Source: Streptomyces sp. NBC_00443 (GTDB lineage Bacteria > Actinomycetota > Actinomycetes > Streptomycetales > Streptomycetaceae). From it: a stretch of 64,000 nt of DNA. A program made the position numbers and the translations under genes. The notes beneath the pieces were generated by a model. That model ran no database searches. It saw nothing but the letters and a program-made list of their open reading frames with translations, and had not been told where the DNA came from. Location: positions 9,114,001 to 9,178,000 of the forward strand of contig NZ_CP107917.1 of NCBI RefSeq assembly GCF_036014175.1, in the 5' to 3' direction. Shown piece after piece: positions 25,153-33,733 of the stretch (within the stretch, counting starts at the first letter, position 1; every line of letters begins with the position of its first letter).

Positions 25153-26226
25153 GTGACGACCCTCTTCTCCGGCTACCGGCTCGGCACCCTGGCGCTGCCC
25201 AATCGCGTGGTGATGGCTCCGATGACACGTGTCCGGGCTGCTGAGGGCGGTCTGGCGACGCCGTCGATGGCGCGCTACTACGCCCAGCGGGCCACGGCCG
25301 GCCTGATCGTCACCGAGGGGGTGCAGCCGAGCCTGATCGGGCAGTCCAACCCCGGCACTCCGGGGCTGCACACCGACCAGCAGGTGGCCGCATGGCGCCC
25401 GGTGACCGACGCGGTGCACACCAACGGCGGCCGGATCTTCGCCCAGATCATGCACGGCGGACGTGTCTCGCACCCTGACACCAACGGTATGCAGCCCGTC
25501 GGCCCGTCCGCCGTCGCGGCTGTCGGCGAGGTGTTCACGCCCAACGGACCGCTGCCCGCGCCGGTTCCGCGCGCCCTGGACACGGCCGAGGTGCCCGAGC
25601 ATGTCCAGTCGTACGCGGACGCCGCACGCCGTGCGGTCGACGCCGGTTTCGACGGTGTGGAACTCCACGGCGCCAACGGCTATCTGATCTCGCAGTTCCT
25701 CTCCTCCAACGCCAACCTGCGCACGGACCGTTACGGCGGCTCGGTGAGCAACCGGATCCGGTTCGCCGTCGAGACGGCCGCCGCGACCGCCGAGGCCATC
25801 GGCGCGGACCGCACCGGGATCCGACTCTCCCCCGAGGGCGCCTTCTGGGGCATCGAGGAGAGCGACGTAGCCGAGCTCTACACCGCGCTCCTGACCGAGC
25901 TGTCCCGGCTCGGCCTGGCCTACGTCCACCTCGAGGCCACCACCGACGAGGAGACGCTTCTCGGTCTGCGCCGGAGCTGGTCCGGCCCACTCGTCATGAA
26001 CCCGGTGCTACCGATGGGCCCGAAGCAGACCGGCCATGCCGACGCCGACCACTGGCTGGGCCTCGGGGCAGACCTCATCAGCTTCGGCCGCGCCTTCATC
26101 GCCAACCCCGACCTGGTGGAGCGTCTGCGCACCGGTCTCCCGATCGCTCCCGCCGACGACGCCACGTACTTCCAGGGCGGCGACAACGGCTATCTCACGT
26201 ACTCGGCGTACCAGCACTCGGCGTAG
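25153..26226 (+). CDS. Old yellow enzyme-type alkene reductase
   Basis: A 357-residue FMN-dependent TIM-barrel reductase. Typical elements are LPNRVVMAPMTRVRA near the N-terminus, FAQIMHGGRVSHPD, DGVELHGANGYLISQFLSSNANLRTDRYGGSVSNRIRF and LISFGRAFIANPDLVERL. The HGAN motif holds the substrate-activating His/Asn pair. It reduces activated C=C bonds of enals, enones or nitro compounds with NAD(P)H. GTG 25153 has AAGGAG eight bases upstream. The divergent MerR regulator probably induces it. Confidence 0.92.
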   Translation: MTTLFSGYRLGTLALPNRVVMAPMTRVRAAEGGLATPSMARYYAQRATAGLIVTEGVQPSLIGQSNPGTPGLHTDQQVAAWRPVTDAVHTNGGRIFAQIMHGGRVSHPDTNGMQPVGPSAVAAVGEVFTPNGPLPAPVPRALDTAEVPEHVQSYADAARRAVDAGFDGVELHGANGYLISQFLSSNANLRTDRYGGSVSNRIRFAVETAAATAEAIGADRTGIRLSPEGAFWGIEESDVAELYTALLTELSRLGLAYVHLEATTDEETLLGLRRSWSGPLVMNPVLPMGPKQTGHADADHWLGLGADLISFGRAFIANPDLVERLRTGLPIAPADDATYFQGGDNGYLTYSAYQHSA

Positions 26227-26253
26227 GGCCCAGGAACCGACGTCTGGCAGGAC

Positions 26254-27324
26254 CTACGGCGTCGCCGCCTCCGCCGCCTTCTTCAGGGCGTCGAGCCAGG
26301 TGCTGGGCGAGTCGTCCAGCGCCGCGGCGAGGTTGTCCCGATCGGCGTCGACCGGAGCGCCGGCCCAGGACTCGGGGGTGCGGACCACGACGCGGTCGCC
26401 GTCCTCGGCGAAGGTCCACTCGTACACGCTGGTGATGCCGTGCGCGGGGTCCGCCCCACAGGTGGATATGCGCGGCGTCCCCGGCGACGAAGACCCGGCC
26501 GACGCCGTACCGGTCGACGAGGCGGTGACTGATGCGGAAGTCCGACGACCAGCGCAGGGCGGAGGCGGTGGTGGGCTGCGGGGCCAACCGGTCGAGGACC
26601 GCCTGGACGTGCTCGATGCGGGGCGCGCGTCCACCCCGCAGTCCGTGGGCCACCGTCTCCCGCGAGGGCAGCTCCACCGGTGCCCTCGCCACGCGCCGAC
26701 AGCTCGTCAGGAACCAGCATCGACATGCGGTAGCGGCGATCGCCGGGCAGCGGGATGCAGACCAGGGCATCGTCGATGCGGCCCTCGGCGTCGTGGTGCA
26801 TGGCCCGCACCCCGTAGCCCTGGGGCAGCCCCCAGTCCACCTCGACGTCGGCGAGCATGTACTCCTCCGCAAAAGCGCCCCCCTCGAAGGCGAGCCCGAG
26901 TTGCTTGCGGACGGTGCTGTGCGCGCCGTCGCAGCCGATCAGAAAGCGTGACCGCAGCTCCTGCTGGGCACCGGAGGCCGTGACGGTACGGCTGACGACC
27001 CCGTCCTCGTGCTGCGTGAACCCCACCGTTCGGTGCCCCGCTCGATCCCGGTACCGAAGCGGGCGAGATCCTCCTCGAGGATCCGCTCCGTCTCGTACTG
27101 GGGCAGGGCCGCGAGGACATACGGGACCTCGGGCGGCAACCGCAGCTCGATGCGGGCCTGCTCGACCCCGTCGGCGTACATCAGCTGTCCGCGCAGCGGC
27201 ACGGCGACCTCCAGGGCGGCGCGCACCATGCCCATCCGGTCCCAGATCTCCTGTGTCCGCGGCTGTAGGCCCACCGCTTTGGCGTACGGCAGGCCGGCCC
27301 GGAAGCCTGTCGATGAGCCCCGCT
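26254..27324 (-). pseudogene. Decayed FAD monooxygenase fused to an SRPBCC remnant
   Basis: Three frames on the minus strand carry pieces of a PheA/TfdB-type aromatic monooxygenase. In order they are GLQPRTQEIWDRMG (27.3-27.0 kb), SRFLIGCDGAHSTVRKQLG (27.0-26.7 kb) and RYGVGRVFVAGDAAHIH (26.7-26.46 kb). The N-terminal GxGxxG motif is missing, with an in-frame stop near 27327. Just after GDAAHIH the sequence switches to AHGITSVYEWTFAEDGDRVV and ESWAGAPVDADRDNL. That is the C-terminal part of an SRPBCC (polyketide cyclase-like) protein, ending at TAG 26254. A deletion that joined two neighbouring genes, plus frameshifts, explains this best. Confidence 0.75.
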
Positions 27325-27508
27325 AGAAGCGCCCCCTTCTGCCGTGCCTCCATCGTCCACCGTCGGCACGGGGCGGGCGAACTCAGCAGCGATCCGGCCC
27401 GCTGCCACGCACCGACAGACACTGATGCGCACCGAAGGCCGTGACACAGCGCCGTTGCTGCCGATCGGACCGGTCCGGCGTGAGCATTGCCGGGAAAGGG
27501 CACCCGAT

Positions 27509-27548
27509 TGATCAAAGAGATGGTCCCGTGATCAAAGAGACGGTCCCG
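27509..27548. repeat. Tandem 20-bp direct repeat upstream of F420-type oxidoreductase
   Basis: TGATCAAAGAGATGGTCCCG (27509-27528) is followed directly by a copy with T to C at one position (27529-27548). Each contains the palindrome TGATCA. The array ends 23 bases before the gene start at 27572, so it could be a repressor site. Confidence 0.65.
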
Positions 27549-27571
27549 CCGAACGATCCAAGGAGCACCAG

Positions 27572-27994
27572 ATGTCCAAGCCGCCGCTTCCCGCAGAGGC
27601 CGTGGAGTTGCTGCGCCGAGCCAACCCGTGCGTGATGGCGACCCTGCGTTCGGACGGCACACCGGTGTCCACTCCCACTTGGTACGTGTGGGACGACGGC
27701 CGCGTCCTGATCAGCCTCGACGAGGGCCGCGTCCGTCTGAAGCACCTGCGCCGCGACCCCCGCGTGACCCTCACCGTTCTCGACGGCGACGACTGGTACA
27801 CGCACGTCACGCTGATCGGCCGCGTCGTCGAGACGCATGACGACGAGGGTCTGGAGGACATCGACCGTCTCGCCACGCACTACATCGGCAAGCCCTACCC
27901 CGACCGCGTCCGGGCCCGTGTGAGCGCCTGGATCGAGATCGACCGCTGGCACGGCTGGGGCGCGATGAAGGACAGCGACCAGGCCTCCAGCTGA
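27572..27994 (+). CDS. PPOX-fold, probably F420-dependent oxidoreductase
   Basis: A 140-residue split-barrel flavin/deazaflavin-binding protein. It begins with PAEAVELLRRANPCVMATLRSDGTPVSTPTWYVWDDGRVLI. It continues with RVRLKHLRRDPRVTLTVLDGDDWYTHVTLIGRVVE and ends with ARVSAWIEIDRWHGWG. This is the layout of PPOX-class F420-dependent enzymes of actinobacteria. They act on varied substrates, including biliverdin and quinones. AAGGAG lies eight bases before the ATG. A tandem 20-bp repeat sits in the promoter. Confidence 0.85.
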   Translation: MSKPPLPAEAVELLRRANPCVMATLRSDGTPVSTPTWYVWDDGRVLISLDEGRVRLKHLRRDPRVTLTVLDGDDWYTHVTLIGRVVETHDDEGLEDIDRLATHYIGKPYPDRVRARVSAWIEIDRWHGWGAMKDSDQASS

Positions 27995-28044
27995 CAACCC
28001 GCGCGCAGAGAAGGGCGGCGGCGGCCCGGCCGTAGCCCCAAGGG

Positions 28045-28073
28045 GTGGACTCTCCCACGGTGGGAGGGTCCAC
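28045..28073. promoter_or_regulatory. MerR-type operator upstream of MerR-GyrI gene
   Basis: GTGGACTCTCCCA-CGG-TGGGAGGGTCCAC is an inverted repeat with one mismatch per 13-base arm, ending ten bases before the GTG start. CTCTCCC/GGGAGG arms of this kind are usual for autoregulated MerR-type multidrug-sensing regulators. Confidence 0.7.
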
Positions 28074-28082
28074 CATGATGGC

Positions 28083-28904
28083 GTGCAGGACGAATTTCTC
28101 ACCATCGGGCGCTTCGCCCGCCTGTGCCGGCTCAGCGTCAAGCAGCTGCGGCACTACGACGAGACGGGGCTGTTGGTCCCGGTCCACGTGGACGCCGGCA
28201 CCGGCTATCGCTACTACGCGCCCGAACAGGCACGCGACGCCCTGACCGTCGCCCTGCTCCGCGACATGGACCTCCCGCTGGCCGTGATCGCCCGGACCCT
28301 CGCCGCCGAACCCGAGTCCAGGGCACGGATCCTGCGCGGCGAACGGGACCGGCTGGCCGAACGGATCAGCAGGGACCAGGCACGGCTGGCGATGCTGGAG
28401 CGGCTGGCGGAACGCGGCCTGCCCGGCTACGAGGTGACGATGAGTCAGGAACCGGAGCGGCGTCTGGCAGTCGTACGGGCGGTCTGCACCCCAGCGGAGA
28501 TCGGGGACAAGGTCGCGGGGTGTGTGGCTCGGCTGCTGCCCGGGCTCGGCCGGGCCGGGATCGCCTGGGAGCCGCCGCTGTGGGCCCTGTACCCGCTGGA
28601 TCTGCAAGAGCCCATGGAGATCGCCGTAGGAGTGCAGACGCCAGTGCAGACGCCGCCGGGGGAAGTGACGGCAGTCGTTGCGGACTTCGAGGTGCTGTCC
28701 GGCGGACCCGTGGCCGAGACCGTGCACGTCGGGCCGTACGCGCAGCTGCCCTTGGCCTACAACGCGCTCTTCGCCGCCATCCATGAGCGCGGGCTGCGCC
28801 CGAGAGCACCCGTACGCGAGGCCTACCTCGTCGGCCCGGCCGAGGCGCCGCCGGAAGAGCTGCTGACCCGGCTGGTCATCCCGATCCAGGAGAACGCGGC
28901 ATGA
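28083..28904 (+). CDS. MerR-family regulator with GyrI-like effector domain
   Basis: A 273-residue regulator. The MerR head (about 4-75) reads LTIGRFARLCRLSVKQLRHYDETGLLVPVHVD and YRYYAPEQARDAL. A coiled coil covers about 85-118. The C-terminal half (about 125-270) is a GyrI-like small-molecule-binding domain with RRLAVVRAVCTPAEI, GPVAETVHVGPYAQLPLAYNALFAAI and REAYLVGP. This BmrR/TipA-like design usually senses hydrophobic drugs. Its stop overlaps the start of the BtrH-like gene by ATGA, so that gene is translationally coupled and probably its functional partner. Confidence 0.88.
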   Translation: MQDEFLTIGRFARLCRLSVKQLRHYDETGLLVPVHVDAGTGYRYYAPEQARDALTVALLRDMDLPLAVIARTLAAEPESRARILRGERDRLAERISRDQARLAMLERLAERGLPGYEVTMSQEPERRLAVVRAVCTPAEIGDKVAGCVARLLPGLGRAGIAWEPPLWALYPLDLQEPMEIAVGVQTPVQTPPGEVTAVVADFEVLSGGPVAETVHVGPYAQLPLAYNALFAAIHERGLRPRAPVREAYLVGPAEAPPEELLTRLVIPIQENAA

Positions 28905-29905
28905 CAATGCTGGACATCGATGCCCGCGGGATGCGGCACTGCGAGACGACAGCTCTGGGAGTGCTGCTGCGCGACCAAGGGCACGATCTGTCCGAGCCCA
29001 TGCTCTTCGGCCTCGGCTCGGGTCTGTCCTTCGTCTACTGGGACAGCAAGAAGATGACCTTCCCTTTCCTGGGAGGACGGGTGAAGCCCTTCGACCTCAC
29101 CAGGAACCTGGCCGCGAGACTCGGGCTGGAACTCGTGGTGCGGGAGACCACCTCGCCCCGCAGGGCATGGGAGAACGTGGCAGCCCCCATCGACGCCGGT
29201 CACCCCGTCGGACTGCAGCTCGACAGCTTCCATCTGGACTACTTCGGGTCGAAGGTGCACTTCGGCGGGCATGTCGTCGCCATGTACGGCTACGACGACC
29301 ACGACGCCTACCTGGTGGACACCGACCAGCAGGGCGGAGCGGTGACCACGAGCCTGACCAGCCTCGCGCAGGCAAGAGCCGCGCGCGGCCCGATGACCGC
29401 CAGGCACCGGTCCTTCACCCTCACCGCCCCGAGCAACCTGCCCTCCCCGCAGGTCCGGATCACAGCCGCCGTCACCGCCTGCGCCGACGCCTTCCTCGAC
29501 CCGCCCATCGCCAACCTGGGCCACCGTGGCATCGAGAAGGCCGGCAAGCTGGTGCGCACATGGCTCCAGCGCACCGACGCCCCACAAAGGGACCTGCCCC
29601 AAGCCGCCCTCTTGATGGAGCAGGCCGGCACCGGCGGCGCCCTGTTCCGCAACCTCTACCGCGACTTCCTCGCCGAATGCGCCGGCCTGCTCGACAACGG
29701 CCACCTGCGCACCGGACACCGGCTGTACAGCGAGGCAGCCACGCTGTGGACGGAGGCCGCGGTGCTGATCAAGAAGGCCGGTGAATCAGGCGACGAACAG
29801 TGCCTCGCCCGGGCAGGGGCCGTCCTGCACGATCTGTCGCGCATCGAGCGCGAGGCCATGCAGTCCCTGAGCCGCCTGACCGTGCCGGCCGCGAGCAGAG
29901 GGTGA
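28901..29905 (+). CDS. BtrH N-terminal domain protein (DUF4872-like)
   Basis: A 334-residue protein. Residues about 8-140 match the BtrH-like cysteine-protease-type fold: GMRHCETTALGVLLRDQGHDLSEPMLFGLGSGLSF with candidate nucleophile Cys14, then VGLQLDSFHLDYFG, HFGGHVVAMYGYDDHDAYLVDTD with a candidate catalytic His. The C-terminal part (about 190-325) is helical and resembles the DUF4872 region. BtrH acts as an acyl transferase in butirosin biosynthesis; standalone homologues are of unknown role. Coupling to a drug-sensing MerR suggests modification or sequestration of a bioactive compound, which is inference. Confidence 0.75.
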   Translation: MTMLDIDARGMRHCETTALGVLLRDQGHDLSEPMLFGLGSGLSFVYWDSKKMTFPFLGGRVKPFDLTRNLAARLGLELVVRETTSPRRAWENVAAPIDAGHPVGLQLDSFHLDYFGSKVHFGGHVVAMYGYDDHDAYLVDTDQQGGAVTTSLTSLAQARAARGPMTARHRSFTLTAPSNLPSPQVRITAAVTACADAFLDPPIANLGHRGIEKAGKLVRTWLQRTDAPQRDLPQAALLMEQAGTGGALFRNLYRDFLAECAGLLDNGHLRTGHRLYSEAATLWTEAAVLIKKAGESGDEQCLARAGAVLHDLSRIEREAMQSLSRLTVPAASRG

Positions 29906-30168
29906 TTGGAGGCTGGTACGAGGGAGTGAACAGATGCGCGGCCTGTCCGGGGTGGCAGTGGGCCCCGGGGAGAGCAAACGCCATGCTCGGTGACACCGAC
30001 GCAGAGCAGCGCCCCATCGCCTACATCTCCCTGATGACGTGGTGTGCACCGTCCTCCTGATCCCCCCGCAGGACCTGATTGAGGTCGATGGAACCGGTTT
30101 GACCCGTGATGCGCGGGCACTCGGGCGTGGCCGACGGGCAATCCGGTCGAGGCTCCCTGGAGGTCTCC

Positions 30169-30678
30169 GTGGCCGTTCGCCACCGTCTGATCCAAGCCAG
30201 CCCGAGTGCTGTGTGGGCCGTCCTCGCCGACGGCAACCGATACGCGGAGTGGGTGGTGGGGACCTCGAGGTCCGATCCGCTCCGCGGACGGTGGCCGGAA
30301 ACCGACGCGGCGATCCGCTACGAGGTCCGGATCGGCCCCGTCCGGCTGTACAACGAGACGGTTGTCCGCCGCTACGAGCCAGGAGTGTCCATGGAGCTGG
30401 AGGCTCACGCCGGCGCGCTGGGCACGGCAAGGATCGCGATCGAGCTGCGGCCGTGGGGCAGGAAGTGCCTGGTGCTCGTGGACGAGCATCCCCTTCAGGG
30501 AGCGGGCGGCCGGCTGCACAACGTCGGCTTCGAGGCGCTGATCCAACTGCGCCACCGGGCGATGCTCGCCCGCCTCGCCCGGCTCTGCGAGAGCGAGGCG
30601 CAAGACGCCCGCCGCGCCCCACGGAGGGCACCGGCAGCGTCGCCGGTGCCGGGCGCGGACGGAGCTGGCCGTGCCTGA
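30169..30678 (+). CDS. SRPBCC-family lipid/polyketide-binding protein
   Basis: A 169-residue START/Bet v1-type protein. It begins VAVRHRLIQASPSAVWAVLADGNRYAEWVVG and continues with a W-containing beta sheet and ELRPWGRKCLVLVDEHP. A C-terminal helix HRAMLARLARLCESEA and an Arg/Ala-rich tail follow. SRPBCC proteins bind or cyclise hydrophobic ligands. GTG 30169 has GGAGG five bases upstream; an upstream ATG at 30106 would add poorly coding residues. The end overlaps the FAD oxidoreductase start by eight bases, so the two are co-translated. Confidence 0.82.
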   Translation: MAVRHRLIQASPSAVWAVLADGNRYAEWVVGTSRSDPLRGRWPETDAAIRYEVRIGPVRLYNETVVRRYEPGVSMELEAHAGALGTARIAIELRPWGRKCLVLVDEHPLQGAGGRLHNVGFEALIQLRHRAMLARLARLCESEAQDARRAPRRAPAASPVPGADGAGRA

Positions 30679-32290
30679 TGCCGTGGTGATCGGTGCCGGC
30701 CCCAACGGTCTGGTGGCCGCCAACGTGCTGGCGGACGCCGGATGGAGCGTCGAGGTGCTGGAGGAGCAGCCGGAGCCGGGTGGCGCGGTGCGCCACGACC
30801 GCGGCGTCGACCCGGACTTCGTCAACGACCTCTTCAGCTCCTTCTACCCGCTGGCAGCCGCCTCGCCGGTCCTGACCGCCCTGCGTCTGCAGGACTACGG
30901 GCTGCGGTGGAGCCACGCGCCCAGTGTGCTGGCGCATCCCCTCACCGACGGCAGCTGCGCCGTGCTGGACCGGGACGTCGGCACCACCGCCGCGTCCCTG
31001 GAGGCCTTCGCCCCGGGCGACGGAGCCGCGTGGGAGCGGCTGCACGACGTGTGGCAGCGCCTTCACCCCGACCTGCTGAACTCTCTGTTCACCCCGTTCC
31101 CGCCCGTGCGCTCGGCTGCGCGGCTGGCGCTGCGGCTGCGGGCCGCGGGCGGTCTGCGCATGGCACGCTCCCTGGTCCTGCCGGTGCGCCGGCTGGGGGA
31201 GGAGGAGTTCCGCGGCCACGGCGGTCGACTGCTGCTGGCGGGCAACGCCCTGCACGCCGACCTCGCCCCGGAGTCGGCCGGCAGCGGCGGCTTCGGCTGG
31301 CTGATGGCCATGCTGGGACAGACGTACGGCTTTCCCGTGCCCGTCGGCGGCTCGGGCGCCCTGACCCAGGCCCTGACCCTGCGCCTGAAGGCCCGCGGCG
31401 GGCGGGTGCGCTGCGGCCGGCGGGTCGAGCGGATCGTCGTGCGCGACGGGCGGGCCGTCGGGGTGCGCACAGCGGCCGGCGACGCGGTACAGGCACGACG
31501 GGCGGTACTGGCCGACGTGACGGTGCCCGCCCTGTACAGCGAACTCCTCGAACCCGAGCACGTGCCCGCACAGCTCCTGGACGACCTGCGACGCTTCCAG
31601 TGGGACTTCGCCACGTTCAAGGTGGACTGGGCGCTCGACGGCCCGGTGCCCTGGCAGGCGGAGCAGGCTTCCCGGGCCGGCACCGTCCATCTCGCCGACG
31701 GCATGGACGAACTCACCCGCTTCACCGCGCAGATCGCGATGAGGCAGGTCCCGGACCGTCCCTTCCTGCTGTTCGGCCAGATGACCACCGCCGACGCCTC
31801 GCGCTCCCCGCTGGGCACCGAATCCGCCTGGGCCTACACCCACGTGTCCCGCGAGATCGCCGCCGACGCCGCCGACGAGGGCATCACAGGCCGCTGGGAC
31901 ACCAAGGACCAGGAACTCATGGCCGATCGGGTCGAACGCCAGGTGGAACGCTTCGCGCCCGGCTTCCGCTCACTGATCCGCGCCCGCCGCATCCTGGCAC
32001 CCCCCACCCTCGAAGCCCTCGACGCCAATCTGTGCGGCGGAGCCATCAACGGCGGCACGACCGCGATCCACCAGCAGTTCGTCTTCCGCCCCGTGCCCGG
32101 CACCGGACGTCCCGAGACCCCTGTCCCAGGCCTCTTCCTGGCCTCCGCCGGAGCCCACCCGGGCGGCGGCGTGCACGGCGCACCAGGAGCCAACGCCGCC
32201 CGCGCCGCCCTGCACCGCCACCGGCCACCCGGCCTCGCCCGCGCCCAACGCCTCCTGAGCCGACGCGACCGCACCGGAACCGCACGCTGA
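30671..32290 (+). CDS. Phytoene-desaturase-like FAD oxidoreductase
   Basis: A 539-residue flavoprotein of the CrtI/phytoene desaturase superfamily. The FAD motif is AVVIGAGPNGLVAANVLADAGWSVEVLEEQPEPGG at the N-terminus. GYGFPVPVGGSGALTQAL-like sequence occurs in the middle, and the C-terminal FAD site is GLFLASAGAHPGGGVHGAPGANAARAAL. The HPGGGVxGxxG end is shared with carotenoid desaturases and retinol saturases. Substrate unknown; no carotenoid synthase is nearby. It overlaps the SRPBCC gene and is followed by a DNA glycosylase-like gene and an MpaB-like gene on the same strand. Confidence 0.85.
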   Translation: MPDAVVIGAGPNGLVAANVLADAGWSVEVLEEQPEPGGAVRHDRGVDPDFVNDLFSSFYPLAAASPVLTALRLQDYGLRWSHAPSVLAHPLTDGSCAVLDRDVGTTAASLEAFAPGDGAAWERLHDVWQRLHPDLLNSLFTPFPPVRSAARLALRLRAAGGLRMARSLVLPVRRLGEEEFRGHGGRLLLAGNALHADLAPESAGSGGFGWLMAMLGQTYGFPVPVGGSGALTQALTLRLKARGGRVRCGRRVERIVVRDGRAVGVRTAAGDAVQARRAVLADVTVPALYSELLEPEHVPAQLLDDLRRFQWDFATFKVDWALDGPVPWQAEQASRAGTVHLADGMDELTRFTAQIAMRQVPDRPFLLFGQMTTADASRSPLGTESAWAYTHVSREIAADAADEGITGRWDTKDQELMADRVERQVERFAPGFRSLIRARRILAPPTLEALDANLCGGAINGGTTAIHQQFVFRPVPGTGRPETPVPGLFLASAGAHPGGGVHGAPGANAARAALHRHRPPGLARAQRLLSRRDRTGTAR

Positions 32291-32307
32291 CCCCACGCTG
32301 GTGACTG

Positions 32308-32796
32308 ATGCAGACGTTCCTGCCCCACCCCGACTTCCGGCAGACCGCGCTGCTCCTGGACCGGCGCCGGCTGGGCAAGCAGCGGGTCGAGGCACTCCAG
32401 GTCCTGCGTGGTCTGACCGTCCCCGGCTACGGGTGGCGCCGGCACCCGGCCGTACGGATGTGGACCGGGTACGAGGAGGCCCTCGTCCGGTACGGCTTGG
32501 AGATCTGCCGGGTCTGGCGGGAGCAGGGACACCAGGACAGCTGCGCAGCCTCCCTCGTCGCCGGACTGGCCGCGCACCGGCCGGGCGCTGCAGTGCGCGA
32601 CCAGGCGGAACTGGCCGCTGCCGGTGAGCTGCCGCCCTGGCTCGGAGACAAGGCGTTCCACGAAAGTCACCGTTCGGCACTGGTCCGCAAGGATCGCGAC
32701 GTGTACGCCGTTCCGTTTCCCGGCGTCGCCGACGACCTGCCCTATGTGTGGCCGGCCTCGGACCGTGAACCCCGGTACGTGCCCACCGGCAGGTGA
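32308..32796 (+). CDS. MSMEG_6728-type / pyrimidine-dimer DNA glycosylase-like protein
   Basis: A 162-residue protein. It starts MQTFLPHPDFRQTALLLDRRRLGKQRVEALQVLRGL, which resembles the T4 endonuclease V-type family used for UV-dimer repair and the actinobacterial MSMEG_6728 group. WTGYEEALVRYGLEICRVWREQG and FHESHRSALVRKDRDVY follow. The Thr after Met1 seen in phage enzymes is Gln here, so activity as a glycosylase-lyase is uncertain. It starts 17 bases after the FAD oxidoreductase. The link with a carotenoid-like desaturase hints at light or UV stress. Confidence 0.78.
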   Translation: MQTFLPHPDFRQTALLLDRRRLGKQRVEALQVLRGLTVPGYGWRRHPAVRMWTGYEEALVRYGLEICRVWREQGHQDSCAASLVAGLAAHRPGAAVRDQAELAAAGELPPWLGDKAFHESHRSALVRKDRDVYAVPFPGVADDLPYVWPASDREPRYVPTGR

Positions 32797-32862
32797 GGCC
32801 ACGGCCATGACCGGTTCGGGTCGCAATCGCGGACACTGGGCAGCAGGAGAGGGAGGCCGACC

Positions 32863-33702
32863 GTGCTGACCTCAGTCCGTGAGCAACTGGGCCAGGCCCT
32901 GTTCCGCCGCGTCGCCGGCCCCGACGGTCCGGCGACGCGTGCCCGTATCCATGACACTCCCGGCCCGCGCTGGTTCGGACCCGACCGCCCGATCCGCACC
33001 GTCCACGGTGACGCCTCGATGTTCATCGGCGGACTGAGCGCACTGCTGCTGCAGTCCCTGCATCCGCTCGCCATGGCGGCAGTGGCGGGGCACTCCGGAT
33101 ACCGTGGCGACCCGTGGGGCCGACTGCAGCGCACCAGCGCCTTCCTGGCGGTGACGACCTACGGCACAGCTACGGACGCCCAGCGGGCCGTCGACCACGT
33201 CCGCGGCATCCACGAACGGATCCGCGGGACGACCGCCGAGGGCGTGCCCTACCACGCGGCTGATCCGCACCTGCTCGGCTGGGTGCATGCCGCCGAGACG
33301 GACAGCTTCCTGCGCTCCCACGAACGCTACGGAGCCCGCCCCTTGGACGCCGCCGCCTACGACGCCTACGTGGCCGACACCGCCCGCATAGCCGAGGCAC
33401 TGGGGGTCATCGAGCCCCCACGCGACCGCCGCGAACTGGCCGAGCGGCTGTCCGTCTACCGGCCCGAACTGCGGGCCGGTCCCGAGGCCCGCGCCGCCGC
33501 CCGCTTCCTGCTCTTCCAGCCGCCGCTGCCCCTCCCGGTGCGTCCCTTCTACGGCGGGCTGGCCGCGAACGCCGTCGCCCTGCTCCCGCCCTGGGCCCGC
33601 GGCATGCTGTGGCTGCCCCGAGTCCCGGTGGTGGAGGACCTCGCCGTACGCCCCACCGGCCAGGCCCTGACCCGGACCATCCGCTGGGCCATGAACCGCT
33701 GA
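32863..33702 (+). CDS. Oxygenase MpaB-family protein (DUF2236)
   Basis: A 279-residue protein of the DUF2236 family. Members include latex-clearing haem oxygenases and fungal MpaB. Core motifs are FIGGLSALLLQSLHPLAMAAVAGHSGYRGDPWGRLQRTSAFLAVTTYG, HERIRGTTAEGVPYHAADPHLLGWVHAAETDSFL and a long C-terminal helical region. The conserved histidines (LHPLA, VHAAETD) are candidate haem ligands. GTG 32863 starts 66 bases after the glycosylase-like gene. The hydrophobic substrate class fits the linked SRPBCC and desaturase-like genes. Confidence 0.85.
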   Translation: MLTSVREQLGQALFRRVAGPDGPATRARIHDTPGPRWFGPDRPIRTVHGDASMFIGGLSALLLQSLHPLAMAAVAGHSGYRGDPWGRLQRTSAFLAVTTYGTATDAQRAVDHVRGIHERIRGTTAEGVPYHAADPHLLGWVHAAETDSFLRSHERYGARPLDAAAYDAYVADTARIAEALGVIEPPRDRRELAERLSVYRPELRAGPEARAAARFLLFQPPLPLPVRPFYGGLAANAVALLPPWARGMLWLPRVPVVEDLAVRPTGQALTRTIRWAMNR

Positions 33703-33733
33703 TGGCCGCTTGCATCGGGGGTAGCAGCACTGC

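Noticed and set aside
29927..30060. Small plus-strand frame (VNRCAACPGWQW...) after the BtrH-like gene
   Set aside because: About 44 codons with weak ribosome site and no recognisable family; not enough to call a gene.
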